Shown piece after piece: positions 18,009-26,124 of a DNA stretch of 64,000 nucleotides (its first letter is position 1; each line of letters starts with the position of its first letter). The stretch is taken from the NCBI RefSeq assembly GCF_003601975.1, contig NZ_QZWZ01000005.1:186001-250000 (forward strand), written 5' to 3'. Both the position numbers and the translations under genes were made by a program. This DNA is from Mesorhizobium waimense (lineage in GTDB: Bacteria; Pseudomonadota; Alphaproteobacteria; Rhizobiales; Rhizobiaceae). Below the pieces are notes generated by a model. The model did no database searches and was not told the DNA's origin. It was given only the letters and a program-made list of their open reading frames with translations.

Positions 18009-20528
18009 CTATTCCCTGCGCTTCATGCGCGTCGCCTCGCCGCGCACGGTCCAGTTGGCCGGATCGAGTGTCCGTCCCTCAGCGACCACCTTCGCGTCGG
18101 CGAGGAAACGCACCGTGCCGTATTCCGGATCCTCGACGATCAACTCGCCGTTGGCGCCCGACCGCACCGACAGGTCCGCAAAGACCGACGCCCAGGCGTC
18201 GAGCGCTGGCAGATCGGCATCCCGGCCGCCGAGACGGACGATCCATGTCGCCTTGCGCCCCGCTGCCCGCAACTCGTTGCCGGCCGTCGGTCCGCCCTTG
18301 ACCTCAATCAGCGGCACATCAGTTTTCAGCATGACGAAGGCGTTGCCCGATTGCGCGAACGCCCGATGGCTATCCACTTGCACGGCATCGAAGGTGCTGG
18401 CCGGAAACCAGGCGTGCGTGAAGTCGGGCTGTTCGTCCGAGCACAAGAAGCTGACGACGGCGAGGTCGCGGTATTGGTGAATTCGCGGCAAGGTGCCGGA
18501 ACCACCCCAATAGGACGGTCGGCCGTAGCCGGACTGCAGGACTTCGCCCGGGTGGTTCACCCAAATCTGCGCACCTGGATTCTCGCCCAGCCGGGCTTGA
18601 ACGACGGTCTCCTGATACCCCCACTGGTTCCAACGATAGCCGGCGGCGCTGCCCATCGCATGGTTGCGCGTCTTGTGGTGATAGAGCCGCGCGAAGCGGT
18701 CCTGTCCCTGCGCGAAAGTCCATTCCCACACCGTATCGTCTGTGAGCGAGGCAATCGCCGCCAGCTCGGCGGGAACACTCAGTGCGTGGTCGCGCAGACA
18801 CAGCGCCAGCTGCGGCAACGCGTGGAAGCGCATTCCGTAATTGCCCTTGCCCCAGACCATGCGGCATATGCCCGACAGTTCCAGCGAACGCGCGGCGCGC
18901 AGCGTGTGCTCATAGGATCGGCCCTGCGCGCCGGTGAGGATCCCGTGATGGGCGGAGCGGGCGACGATTTCCAGCAAGCGGATGACCGCCTTGCCGGCAC
19001 GGTCCGCGATGTCCTTGTCCGGGGCCAGCGCGTAGAGCGCGCACAGGCCCTTGAGGTCGATCGGGAAATAGGGCGCCGAATTGAATTCGGCCATCTCCCA
19101 AGCTTCGAAATGGTCGAGCCAGGCTCGCACCCGCGCCGCCCCCACCGCTGATTGCTCGCGGCCAAGGCGGCCCGACCGCACGAAGCGCGCATCAGGCAGA
19201 AGCCCGCCGGCGATGTAGGCGGCGGTGTGGAAGAGCAGCGCGTGGTTCTCGGAAAAATACCACTGCACATCGTTGCCGGGCTCATCCATCCAGTAGCGAT
19301 AGCCGAGTATAGCCTTGTCGACATGCGCGCAGAGTTTCGCTGCCAGCCGATCGCCATAGGCCTTGCGGCACCACAACAGCGGCACCAGGATGAAATCGGC
19401 GCAGTCGTGGCAATCCTCAATCGCCGGCAGCGCGCCGGAGATCATGGCTTCGGTCTCGGCACCCTCCTGCCCGATCGCCAGACGCGCCAGCGCGCGCACC
19501 GTATCGGCCTCGGCGTGCTCGGCGACTTCACTGAGCGCCTCGTCGATGCGCGCGGCAAGCGTTGCCGCTGCGTTGCCCTGGCGGCGCGCGTGGCAGATCT
19601 CGACGCCGAAGACACGCGATGCGGCATGGTCACCGACGGTCAGCGTCACCTTGAAATGACGAAAATCGGCGGGCAGTTGCTCCGTGTCGGCGATCGGCAG
19701 CCGTTTCTGACCTTTGGTCAGATCGAAGGCGAAGCGCACCGGCGCCTCGATGGACATGAAATCACCCTCGATCTCGACTGCGACCCGAGCATCGCGCGGC
19801 AGCGCCACGCCAGTGGCCAGCGCCACCTCGCCGCCATCATAGGCGGGACGCTCGAAATGCATGTCGTCGAGGGCTGCTTCCATCGCATCGGCTACGCTGC
19901 CCTCCACTTCGATAGGCAACGCGACGGAGACAGCGGGTCCCGACAGATAGTCGAGCTGGAAATAGTAGCGGGCGTCGCGCTCGGCGAGATCGTCGAACCA
20001 TATACGGATATCGTTGCGCCCGGGCTTCAGCGCGATCTTGAAGTCCTCGGCGCTTTCCAGATTGCGGCCGTAGGGCGCCATCCAGCCGACTTCCGCGCCA
20101 TTGGCGAAAAGGATTGCGCCGCCGCATGTGCGCAGCCTGAGCAGCGCCTCGCCGGCCGCCACGGTGTCGATGGTCGTCTCGGCCCAGCTTCCGAGCACGG
20201 TCGGCCGGAACCAGAAGCCCGACAGGTCGACGCGCGGCGAGGCAAAGGGCAGCCAGATGCGTTCGGCATTGAACTCGGCGCCGATCTGAGGCCGCTTGCC
20301 GCGGCGCTCCGCTGCGAACTCAGTGCGGCACGGATATTCATGCGGAATGAAATTTTTGTGCTTGGTCAGGAAGAAGAAGGGATCCATCTCCCCCTTCATG
20401 GGCTGGTCGGCCACGTCGTAGCGCTGCTCGGCGATAGAACCCAGCCGCCAGTAGACGATCGGCTGCCCCGTGGCGACCGGCCGGCGCAAGGCAAAGTCAG
20501 CATCGATGCTTTGGGCGACCGCACTCAT
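18009..20528 (-). CDS. Large protein of unknown function in a uronate-sugar operon
   Basis: I do not recognise this 839-residue protein. The start at 20528 forms an ATGA overlap with kduI. No signal peptide is visible, so it should be cytoplasmic. The N-terminal third (to about residue 240) looks like a beta-sandwich module (LLRLRTCGGAILFANGAEVG, then GRNDIRIWFDDLAERDARYY). The middle (about 340-640) is helical and rich in aromatic and charged motifs typical of alpha/alpha-barrel carbohydrate enzymes (DVQWYFSENHALLFHTAAY, NSAPYFPIDLKGL, HHKTRNHAMGSAAGYRWNQW). A beta-rich tail follows. With KduI and a GH88/105 enzyme beside it, a polysaccharide lyase or glycoside hydrolase making unsaturated uronides is likely, but this is inference. 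Confidence 0.6.
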   Translation of the reverse strand: MSAVAQSIDADFALRRPVATGQPIVYWRLGSIAEQRYDVADQPMKGEMDPFFFLTKHKNFIPHEYPCRTEFAAERRGKRPQIGAEFNAERIWLPFASPRVDLSGFWFRPTVLGSWAETTIDTVAAGEALLRLRTCGGAILFANGAEVGWMAPYGRNLESAEDFKIALKPGRNDIRIWFDDLAERDARYYFQLDYLSGPAVSVALPIEVEGSVADAMEAALDDMHFERPAYDGGEVALATGVALPRDARVAVEIEGDFMSIEAPVRFAFDLTKGQKRLPIADTEQLPADFRHFKVTLTVGDHAASRVFGVEICHARRQGNAAATLAARIDEALSEVAEHAEADTVRALARLAIGQEGAETEAMISGALPAIEDCHDCADFILVPLLWCRKAYGDRLAAKLCAHVDKAILGYRYWMDEPGNDVQWYFSENHALLFHTAAYIAGGLLPDARFVRSGRLGREQSAVGAARVRAWLDHFEAWEMAEFNSAPYFPIDLKGLCALYALAPDKDIADRAGKAVIRLLEIVARSAHHGILTGAQGRSYEHTLRAARSLELSGICRMVWGKGNYGMRFHALPQLALCLRDHALSVPAELAAIASLTDDTVWEWTFAQGQDRFARLYHHKTRNHAMGSAAGYRWNQWGYQETVVQARLGENPGAQIWVNHPGEVLQSGYGRPSYWGGSGTLPRIHQYRDLAVVSFLCSDEQPDFTHAWFPASTFDAVQVDSHRAFAQSGNAFVMLKTDVPLIEVKGGPTAGNELRAAGRKATWIVRLGGRDADLPALDAWASVFADLSVRSGANGELIVEDPEYGTVRFLADAKVVAEGRTLDPANWTVRGEATRMKRRE

Positions 20529-21358
20529 CGCAAATCCTTCACGGCAACTGGATCGACGTCGGTGTAGGCCTGATTCTCGCCGGTCATGCCCCAGACGAAG
20601 GCATAGGGGCCGGTGCCGGCGCCCATATGGATAGACCAGGCCGGCGACAGGACGACGTCGCCATCGGCGACAACCAGATGGCGGGTATTGTCGGGCCGGC
20701 CCATCAGGTGGAGGATCCGGTCCGCCGCTGCAAGGTCGAAATAGCAATAGGCCTCCATGCGCCGCTCATGCAGATGCGGCGGCATGGTGTTCCACACGCT
20801 GCCCGGCGCGAGGTCGGTGATGCCCATCAGCAAGAGGCAGGACGGCGCCACCTCGGGATGGATGTACATGCACAGCGTGCGCTTGTTGGCGCGAGCCTCC
20901 TCGCCCAGCACCATCGGCTTGGCTTCGCCCTTGGCAATGAGACGGTGAGGGATGTCGGCGCCGGCCGGCACCGAGTTCATGTAGAAGCACGCCGGCCTCT
21001 CCGGATCGTCGCTCTGCAGCGTCACCTCGCGCGCCCCGCGCCCGACATAGACGACGTCGCGGTTGGCCACAGTGAAGCGCCTGCCGTCCACGGTGACGGT
21101 GCCGCTGCCGCCGAGATTGGCGATGCCCATCTCGCGCGCGTCAAAGAAGTGCGGAGTTCCGACATCGACTCCGCTGCCGAACATTAGCGGGTTGGCCAGC
21201 GGCACCGCGCCGCCAACGATCATTCGGTCGATATGGGTATAGACGAACTCGATCGCGGCTGGCCGGAAAAGTCCGTCGACCAGGAATTCGGCTCGCAGCC
21301 GCTCAGTGTCCATGCCGGCAATATCCGCCGGCGATGCGCCGTAGACCGTCCGCATCAT
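20525..21358 (-). CDS. kduI: 5-keto-4-deoxyuronate isomerase
   Basis: This protein of about 277 residues matches the length of KduI, a cupin that isomerises 4-deoxy-L-threo-5-hexosulose uronate (from pectin or other unsaturated uronides) to 3-deoxy-D-glycero-2,5-hexodiulosonate. The zinc site is visible in MPPHLHERRMEAYCYFDL, with a later His in SPAWSIHMGAG. The ATG at 21358 overlaps the stop of the upstream hydrolase (ATGA); an ATG one codon later is equally possible. A KduD reductase is not present in the window. Confidence 0.9.
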   Translation of the reverse strand: MMRTVYGASPADIAGMDTERLRAEFLVDGLFRPAAIEFVYTHIDRMIVGGAVPLANPLMFGSGVDVGTPHFFDAREMGIANLGGSGTVTVDGRRFTVANRDVVYVGRGAREVTLQSDDPERPACFYMNSVPAGADIPHRLIAKGEAKPMVLGEEARANKRTLCMYIHPEVAPSCLLLMGITDLAPGSVWNTMPPHLHERRMEAYCYFDLAAADRILHLMGRPDNTRHLVVADGDVVLSPAWSIHMGAGTGPYAFVWGMTGENQAYTDVDPVAVKDLR

Positions 21359-22455
21359 GCCGCCTCCACCTTCGCCTGCAGGTGCCGCGAGCCTTCGGTC
21401 AGGCACAGTATGGCCAGCGCCTGCCCGTAGCCCGTCGACTGGATCGGGATGTCGCGGTAGAATTGCAGATCGTGCCCCATGCGGGTGCCGTAGGACACGT
21501 TCGTCACCACACCTTTGTCGTCGATACTGGCCACCACGGCTTCCAAGGCGCGGAGGCCGGCGGCGCGACATTCCGCTGGGCCGATTCCAAGCCGCGCAGC
21601 CTTCATCAGCCCATAGCCGAAACCGGCGGTGGCGGAGATCTCTTCATATGAGGTTGGGTCGTCGAGGAGAGTGTGCCATGCGCCCGAACCCGCCTGCAGC
21701 TTGAGCAGGGCTTCGATCTGCGTCTCCAGCACGCCAAGCAGGTAGGCGCGCACCGAGGGCGTGATCTCGGCGAACTCGACCAGGTCGAGGATGCCCACCG
21801 TGATCCAGGCATTGCCCCTCCCCCAAAGGGCACTGGCGAAATTGTGCCGGCCCTGGAACGTCCAGCCGTGGAACCACAGGCCGGATGCTGAGTCGGCGAG
21901 ATAGCGGGCGTGGACGAGGAATTGCCGTTCCGCTTCCTCGACGAAGCGTCGCTCACCGGCGGCCTGGCCAAAGGAAGCGAGAAACAGCGCGACCATGAAC
22001 AGCGTGTCGTCCCACAATTCGTCGTCGTTGACCCGGTCCGAAACATTGTGCTGGAAGCCGCCTTCGGGCGTCCGCGGCATGTGGGTAACGACCTGCTCGG
22101 CCCATTGGTGCAAGACCGGCTCGAAGCGCGGCTGGCGCCGGCGCCGCCACAATTCGCTGAGCGCCAGCAAGGGCGCGGTGGTGTTGACATTTATCGGCGG
22201 GAGACCGGCCGCGATGCGTCGGTCGTACCAAGCCTCGATCGTCTGCAGCAGCTGCTCGTCGCCGGTTTGCGCCCACAGCCGGACCAGCCCGTAGAGCCCG
22301 ACGCCCTGCGGCCACTCCCAGCTGTCGAAGCTGACATAGTCGCCCGGCGTCCCGTCGAGATTCGGCTCGTGAAACCGTCCGTCATGGCGCAAGCCGGTCA
22401 TGCCGGCCACGAGGCTGGCAAGCGCGGATTTCAGGCGTTCGGCCGACAGCGGCAT
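21355..22455 (-). CDS. GH88/GH105 unsaturated uronyl hydrolase
   Basis: This 366-residue alpha/alpha-barrel enzyme resembles YteR/UGL hydrolases. They release 4,5-unsaturated uronic acid from the non-reducing end of oligosaccharides, the direct source of the KduI substrate. The conserved DDELWDDTLFMVALFLASFG segment carries the likely catalytic Asp. The start at 22455 is supported by GGGAGGAG just upstream. It heads the minus-strand operon and is divergent from a LacI gene. There is no signal peptide, so it acts on imported oligosaccharides. Confidence 0.85.
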   Translation of the reverse strand: MPLSAERLKSALASLVAGMTGLRHDGRFHEPNLDGTPGDYVSFDSWEWPQGVGLYGLVRLWAQTGDEQLLQTIEAWYDRRIAAGLPPINVNTTAPLLALSELWRRRRQPRFEPVLHQWAEQVVTHMPRTPEGGFQHNVSDRVNDDELWDDTLFMVALFLASFGQAAGERRFVEEAERQFLVHARYLADSASGLWFHGWTFQGRHNFASALWGRGNAWITVGILDLVEFAEITPSVRAYLLGVLETQIEALLKLQAGSGAWHTLLDDPTSYEEISATAGFGYGLMKAARLGIGPAECRAAGLRALEAVVASIDDKGVVTNVSYGTRMGHDLQFYRDIPIQSTGYGQALAILCLTEGSRHLQAKVEAA

Positions 22456-22506
22456 CACTCCTCCCGTTCCTCCACTCCCGCCACAACTGTTCCACAGGCA
22501 TTTTTC

Positions 22507-22543
22507 TTGCGCAATCTGAAAATTTTTTGCAGTGTTGAGCAAA
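22507..22543. promoter_or_regulatory. Putative LacI operator region
   Basis: The spacer between the GH88/105 gene and the LacI gene holds the palindrome TTGCGCAA (22507-22514) and an imperfect inverted repeat TTTGC...GCAAA (22526-22543). An even palindrome around CG is typical of LacI-family operators. Position fits autoregulation plus control of the divergent operon. Confidence 0.45.
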
Positions 22544-22565
22544 TTTGCCGGAGACGCAGGAACGC

Positions 22566-23633
22566 ATGACGATTCAGGGCAAGCGCGGTCGCCCCAGCCG
22601 CCGCATTCGACTTGAGGAGATCGCGGCGCGCTGCGGCGTGTCCGTCAGCACCGCCTCGCGTGCGCTGAGCGGCGTCGGCGGCGTGAGGGATGAGCTGCGC
22701 ACCACGATCATCGAGACGGCGAAGTCGATGAACTACGCCATCCCGGCCTCCGTCGCCGGCCGCAAGGTCATCCTGGCCGCGAGCAGCGTCGCCATGGTCG
22801 ACAGCGCTCGCAGCCAGTTCACCTACCATGTTCTTGACGGGCTCAACGAACGCGCCCGGCTGCTGGGCGTCGAACTGGTGACCCGACCGGTCGCGACGCC
22901 CGAGGACGAAGTCGCCCTCCTGCGTGAATCCGAGCGCGACGACAGGGTTGCCGGCTGCCTCTTCCTGACGCTGGATGATGACGACGTGCTGACACTGACG
23001 GCTGGCTTCGCCAAGCCGATCGTGCTCGTCAATGGCGACGATCCCAATATGCGCCATTCGAGCGTGACGCCCTGCAATCGCTCCGCCGCCATGCTTGCCG
23101 CCCAGCACCTGATCGGCCTCGGCCACCGCAGGATCCTGTTCCTGATGCGGCGCGGCCGGCGCACGATCGAGCGGCGCTACGAAGGCTGGCGCGATGCGCT
23201 GGTCGCAGGAGGCATCACCGGTTTCGAGGATCTCGTGGTCGAGGTGCAGGATTGGTTGCCGGAGTTGGCCAGCAAGGCCGTGAAGGAGCGCATCGCCACG
23301 CGCGGCCTTGATTTCACAGCCGTGCTGACCGCGGGCGACAGCCTGGCCTTTGGCGCGATCGCCGGCGTCCAGGAAGCGGGATATTCGGTGCCGGCCGATG
23401 TTTCTGTCGTCGGCATGGACGACCTGCCGCTGGCGGCCTTCTGCAATCCTCCGTTGACGGCGATGCATATTCCCATGCGCGAGATCGGATCGGCCGCACT
23501 CAGCCTGCTGCTCGACGACATGGCCCATTCGGGTTTGCCACCGCGTCGCGTCGAGCTCGCCTGCAATCTCGTGGTGCGCCAGTCGACGGCACGAGCGCGG
23601 GCCGGCGCCGAGCCTCATCTGCCGGCGCCTTGA
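22566..23633 (+). CDS. LacI-family transcriptional regulator
   Basis: This 355-residue regulator has the LacI helix-turn-helix and hinge (RLEEIAARCGVSVSTASRAL) and a periplasmic-binding-like effector domain (GDSLAFGAIAGVQEAGYSVP, DVSVVGMDD). The ATG at 22566 is preferred to an upstream TTG because AGGAA lies at good distance. It is divergent from the uronate operon and overlaps the end of the convergent flavin reductase by 19 bases. It most likely represses the GH88/105-kduI-ABC operon until a uronide inducer appears. Confidence 0.85.
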   Translation: MTIQGKRGRPSRRIRLEEIAARCGVSVSTASRALSGVGGVRDELRTTIIETAKSMNYAIPASVAGRKVILAASSVAMVDSARSQFTYHVLDGLNERARLLGVELVTRPVATPEDEVALLRESERDDRVAGCLFLTLDDDDVLTLTAGFAKPIVLVNGDDPNMRHSSVTPCNRSAAMLAAQHLIGLGHRRILFLMRRGRRTIERRYEGWRDALVAGGITGFEDLVVEVQDWLPELASKAVKERIATRGLDFTAVLTAGDSLAFGAIAGVQEAGYSVPADVSVVGMDDLPLAAFCNPPLTAMHIPMREIGSAALSLLLDDMAHSGLPPRRVELACNLVVRQSTARARAGAEPHLPAP

Positions 23634-24100
23634 GTCCGCGATGTGCCGCCGGCAAAGAGCAGCGGCAAACCCTCTTGCGTCTCCAGTTCCAGCACGCGTC
23701 CCAAAAGGATCATATGGTCGCCAGCCGGGAAACGGTCGGCGACGCTGCATTCGAACCGCGCCAGTGCTCGCGGCAGCAGCGGCACGCCGTGTGCGTTCCA
23801 CCTGAGATCGAGATCGGCAAAGTCAGCTCCGGATTTCGAAAAGCGCCAGCACAACTCGGCCTGGTCTTCCGCCATTACGTGGATGGCATAGTGGGTTGAA
23901 TTGGCGAAGGCGTCGAACCGGCGCGAGTGCCGGCCGATTGACCACAGGACCAGCGGCGGATCGAGCGACACCGACGAAAAACTGTTGGCGGTGATCGCGA
24001 CCGGCCCGTCGGCCGTGCCGGTGGTGACCACCGTGACACCGGTGGCAAAGCGCCCGAACGCGTTGCGCAACAGGCGCGGATCGCACACGACATGCTCCAT
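23615..24100 (-). CDS. Flavin reductase (HpaC/SsuE-like partner of the monooxygenase)
   Basis: This 161-residue flavin reductase-like domain protein shows FGRFATGVTVVTT at the start, the typical TANSFSSVSLDPPLVLWS segment and a later AGDHMILLGRV. It would supply reduced FMN to the monooxygenase whose stop overlaps its ATG (ATGA). The pair forms a two-component system. Confidence 0.85.
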   Translation of the reverse strand: MEHVVCDPRLLRNAFGRFATGVTVVTTGTADGPVAITANSFSSVSLDPPLVLWSIGRHSRRFDAFANSTHYAIHVMAEDQAELCWRFSKSGADFADLDLRWNAHGVPLLPRALARFECSVADRFPAGDHMILLGRVLELETQEGLPLLFAGGTSRTQGAGR

Positions 24101-25263
24101 CAGCGTCGCTCCCCCGTTCCCAGTGGCGTCGCGGGGACCCGGTCGGGCACCCGGCCATAGGCGTGCGGCAGCGAACAAGTCTTCAGCTGCGGCAGCACCT
24201 TGGTGCCGAAATGGCGTGCTTCGTCGAGATGCGGGTAGCCGGAAAAGATGAAGGCGCGGATGCCCATTTTCATATAAGCCTCGATCTCCGACAGAACCTG
24301 ATCGGCTGAGCCCACCAGCGCTGCACCGCAGCCCGAACGCGCTCGCCCGACTCCCGTCCACAGATGCGGCTCCACGTAACCTTCCGCATCGGCGAGCTCG
24401 CGGTTCCTGGCCTGGTGCGATACGCCGTGCGACCGGGCGTCGAGCGCCCGCTCGCGGATCGCCCTGCCCTGCTCGTCGTCCAGCTTCGACACCAACTCGC
24501 GGGCATACTCCTTCGCCTCGGCCTCGGTGTCGCGCACGATCATATGGACGCGCAGGCCGTAGTCGAGCGTGCGCCCGTGGTGCGCGGCACGCTCGTGCAC
24601 GGCTCTCATGCGACCGGCGAGCTCTTCCTTCGTCTCCGGCCACATCAGGTAGACGTCGCACTGTTCGGCGCAGAGTTCGAGTGCACCGGGCGAGTAGCCG
24701 CCGAAATAGAGCAGCGGGCCGCCATTCTGCTGATAGGGTTTTGCCGGCGCCGTCGACACCCCCTTGAAGCGATAGACCTCGCCCTCAAAATCGATGCTGT
24801 CCCGGGTCCAGGCCTGGCGCAGGATCTGCACCACCTCGCGCGAGCGCTGGTAGCGGTAGGCGCTGTCGGCCGTCTCGCCCGGAAAGTCGGACGAGATGAT
24901 GTTCACCGTCAGCCGGCCTCCGAGCATATGGTCCAGCGTCGCTATCGTGCGCGCCAGCATGATCGGCTGCATTTCACCGCAGCGCACGGCGGCGAGCAGA
25001 TTGATCTTCGACGTGATCGGCGTGCAGCCGGCAACGAAGCTCAGCGTGTCCAGTCCGACCTGATAGGACGACGGGCATAGGATGTTGCGGAAGCCGAGTT
25101 CCTCCGACGTCTTCACGATCTCGGAGCAGTGCGCCCAGATCGAGCGCAGCGCGCCATCCGGCACGCCGAGATAGCGGTAGTCGTCGGAGCAGAGCGCAAC
25201 GAACCAGGAGACTTCGGCTGCGTCGAGGTCCGGCGAGGTGATCGGGACAATGGTCATGGCCAC
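24100..25263 (-). CDS. SsuD-like FMNH2-dependent monooxygenase (LLM class)
   Basis: This 387-residue luciferase-like TIM-barrel protein belongs to the alkanesulfonate monooxygenase (SsuD) branch. It shows SYQVGLDTLSFVAGCTPITSK, DHMLGGRLTVNIISSDFPGE and the C-terminal FIFSGYPHLDEA. Such enzymes use FMNH2 and O2 to cleave C-S bonds of sulfonates, or similar bonds in other substrates. A second ATG two codons downstream is an alternative start. It is divergent from the GntR-oxidoreductase pair. The position beside sugar genes allows a sulfonated-sugar or other organosulfur substrate, but nothing in the sequence proves it. Confidence 0.82.
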   Translation of the reverse strand: MAMTIVPITSPDLDAAEVSWFVALCSDDYRYLGVPDGALRSIWAHCSEIVKTSEELGFRNILCPSSYQVGLDTLSFVAGCTPITSKINLLAAVRCGEMQPIMLARTIATLDHMLGGRLTVNIISSDFPGETADSAYRYQRSREVVQILRQAWTRDSIDFEGEVYRFKGVSTAPAKPYQQNGGPLLYFGGYSPGALELCAEQCDVYLMWPETKEELAGRMRAVHERAAHHGRTLDYGLRVHMIVRDTEAEAKEYARELVSKLDDEQGRAIRERALDARSHGVSHQARNRELADAEGYVEPHLWTGVGRARSGCGAALVGSADQVLSEIEAYMKMGIRAFIFSGYPHLDEARHFGTKVLPQLKTCSLPHAYGRVPDRVPATPLGTGERR

Positions 25264-25317
25264 TCTTTGAGGCGTTCGTCGCTTTAGCGCTGCGAATGGG
25301 TTTGCGTAGCATTCGTT

Positions 25318-25331
25318 TTGATGTAGATCAA
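25318..25331. promoter_or_regulatory. Putative GntR operator between monooxygenase and GntR genes
   Basis: The inverted repeat TTGAT-GTAG-ATCAA lies in the roughly 100-base divergent spacer. A second partial copy, TATCAA, follows at 25337. It reaches an upstream ATG at 25334, supporting a downstream start for the regulator. Confidence 0.4.
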
Positions 25332-25369
25332 TAATGTATCAATTTTTCAAGCGCCGCCGGAGAAGCGGA

Positions 25370-26107
25370 ATGCAATTGACAAGGGCCGACCCCGGCTATC
25401 GATCCAGTCAGATGCGTGGTCCCCTGCCCGTGCACCTGCAGATCAGCGAGATGCTGATCCGCGAAATCGCCGCCGGACGGCTGGCCGACGGGGCGCGGCT
25501 GCCGCCCGAGCGTGAGATGGCCGCAAGCCTGGGGATCGCCGTCGGCACGCTCCGGCGCGCGCTTGCCGACTTGACCGAGAAGGGGCTTCTCGATCGCATC
25601 CAGGGGTCGGGCAACTATGTGCGGGCGCGCGGCGACCTGCTTGGAATCTATGCCTTCTTCCGGCTGGAGCGCATCGGCGGTGGCGGCCTGCCGACCGCCG
25701 AGGTCTTGTCGGTCGAGCAGCTGCCCAAGCCGGCCGGACTGCCGGAATTCGGCAGCGCCGAGGAAGCCCACCGCATCCGCCGGCTGCGGCGGCTCGACGG
25801 CGAGCCGGCCGCGATCGAGGAGATATGGCTCGACGCCAGCCGCGCCGAGCGGCTCAAGCGCGAAGACCTGTCGGAATCGCTCTACCTCCATTACCGGCTT
25901 GCGCTCGGCTTCTCGATCGTTCGCGCCGAGGATCGCATCGCCGTCGCGCCCGTACCGGACTGGGCCCCGGCCGAATTCAGGCCGACGTCGGGAACGGTCG
26001 TGGGGTTCATCGAACGTATCGCCTGGGCAGACGACGGAGCCAGCGTGGAATATTCCCGCAGCTGGTTCGATCCGGGGGTGGCGCGCTACGTGACGCGTTT
26101 CAAATAG
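25370..26107 (+). CDS. GntR-family regulator, HutC/UTRA type
   Basis: This protein of about 245 residues has a GntR winged helix (LPPEREMAASLGIAVGTLRR, then GLLDRIQGSGNYV) and a C-terminal UTRA ligand domain. The ATG at 25370 is chosen because GGAGAAG precedes it. An ATG at 25334 would add 12 residues but sits beside the putative operator. It is followed 17 bases later by the oxidoreductase and is divergent from the monooxygenase pair, so it probably controls both. Confidence 0.8.
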   Translation: MQLTRADPGYRSSQMRGPLPVHLQISEMLIREIAAGRLADGARLPPEREMAASLGIAVGTLRRALADLTEKGLLDRIQGSGNYVRARGDLLGIYAFFRLERIGGGGLPTAEVLSVEQLPKPAGLPEFGSAEEAHRIRRLRRLDGEPAAIEEIWLDASRAERLKREDLSESLYLHYRLALGFSIVRAEDRIAVAPVPDWAPAEFRPTSGTVVGFIERIAWADDGASVEYSRSWFDPGVARYVTRFK

Positions 26108-26124
26108 CCCGAAGGAAAATTTGC

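Noticed and set aside
16632..20567. Long plus-strand open frames opposite the sugar-binding protein and the 839-residue gene
   Set aside because: They lie antisense to genes with clear operon coupling and carry Arg/Gly/His-rich compositions with no domain.
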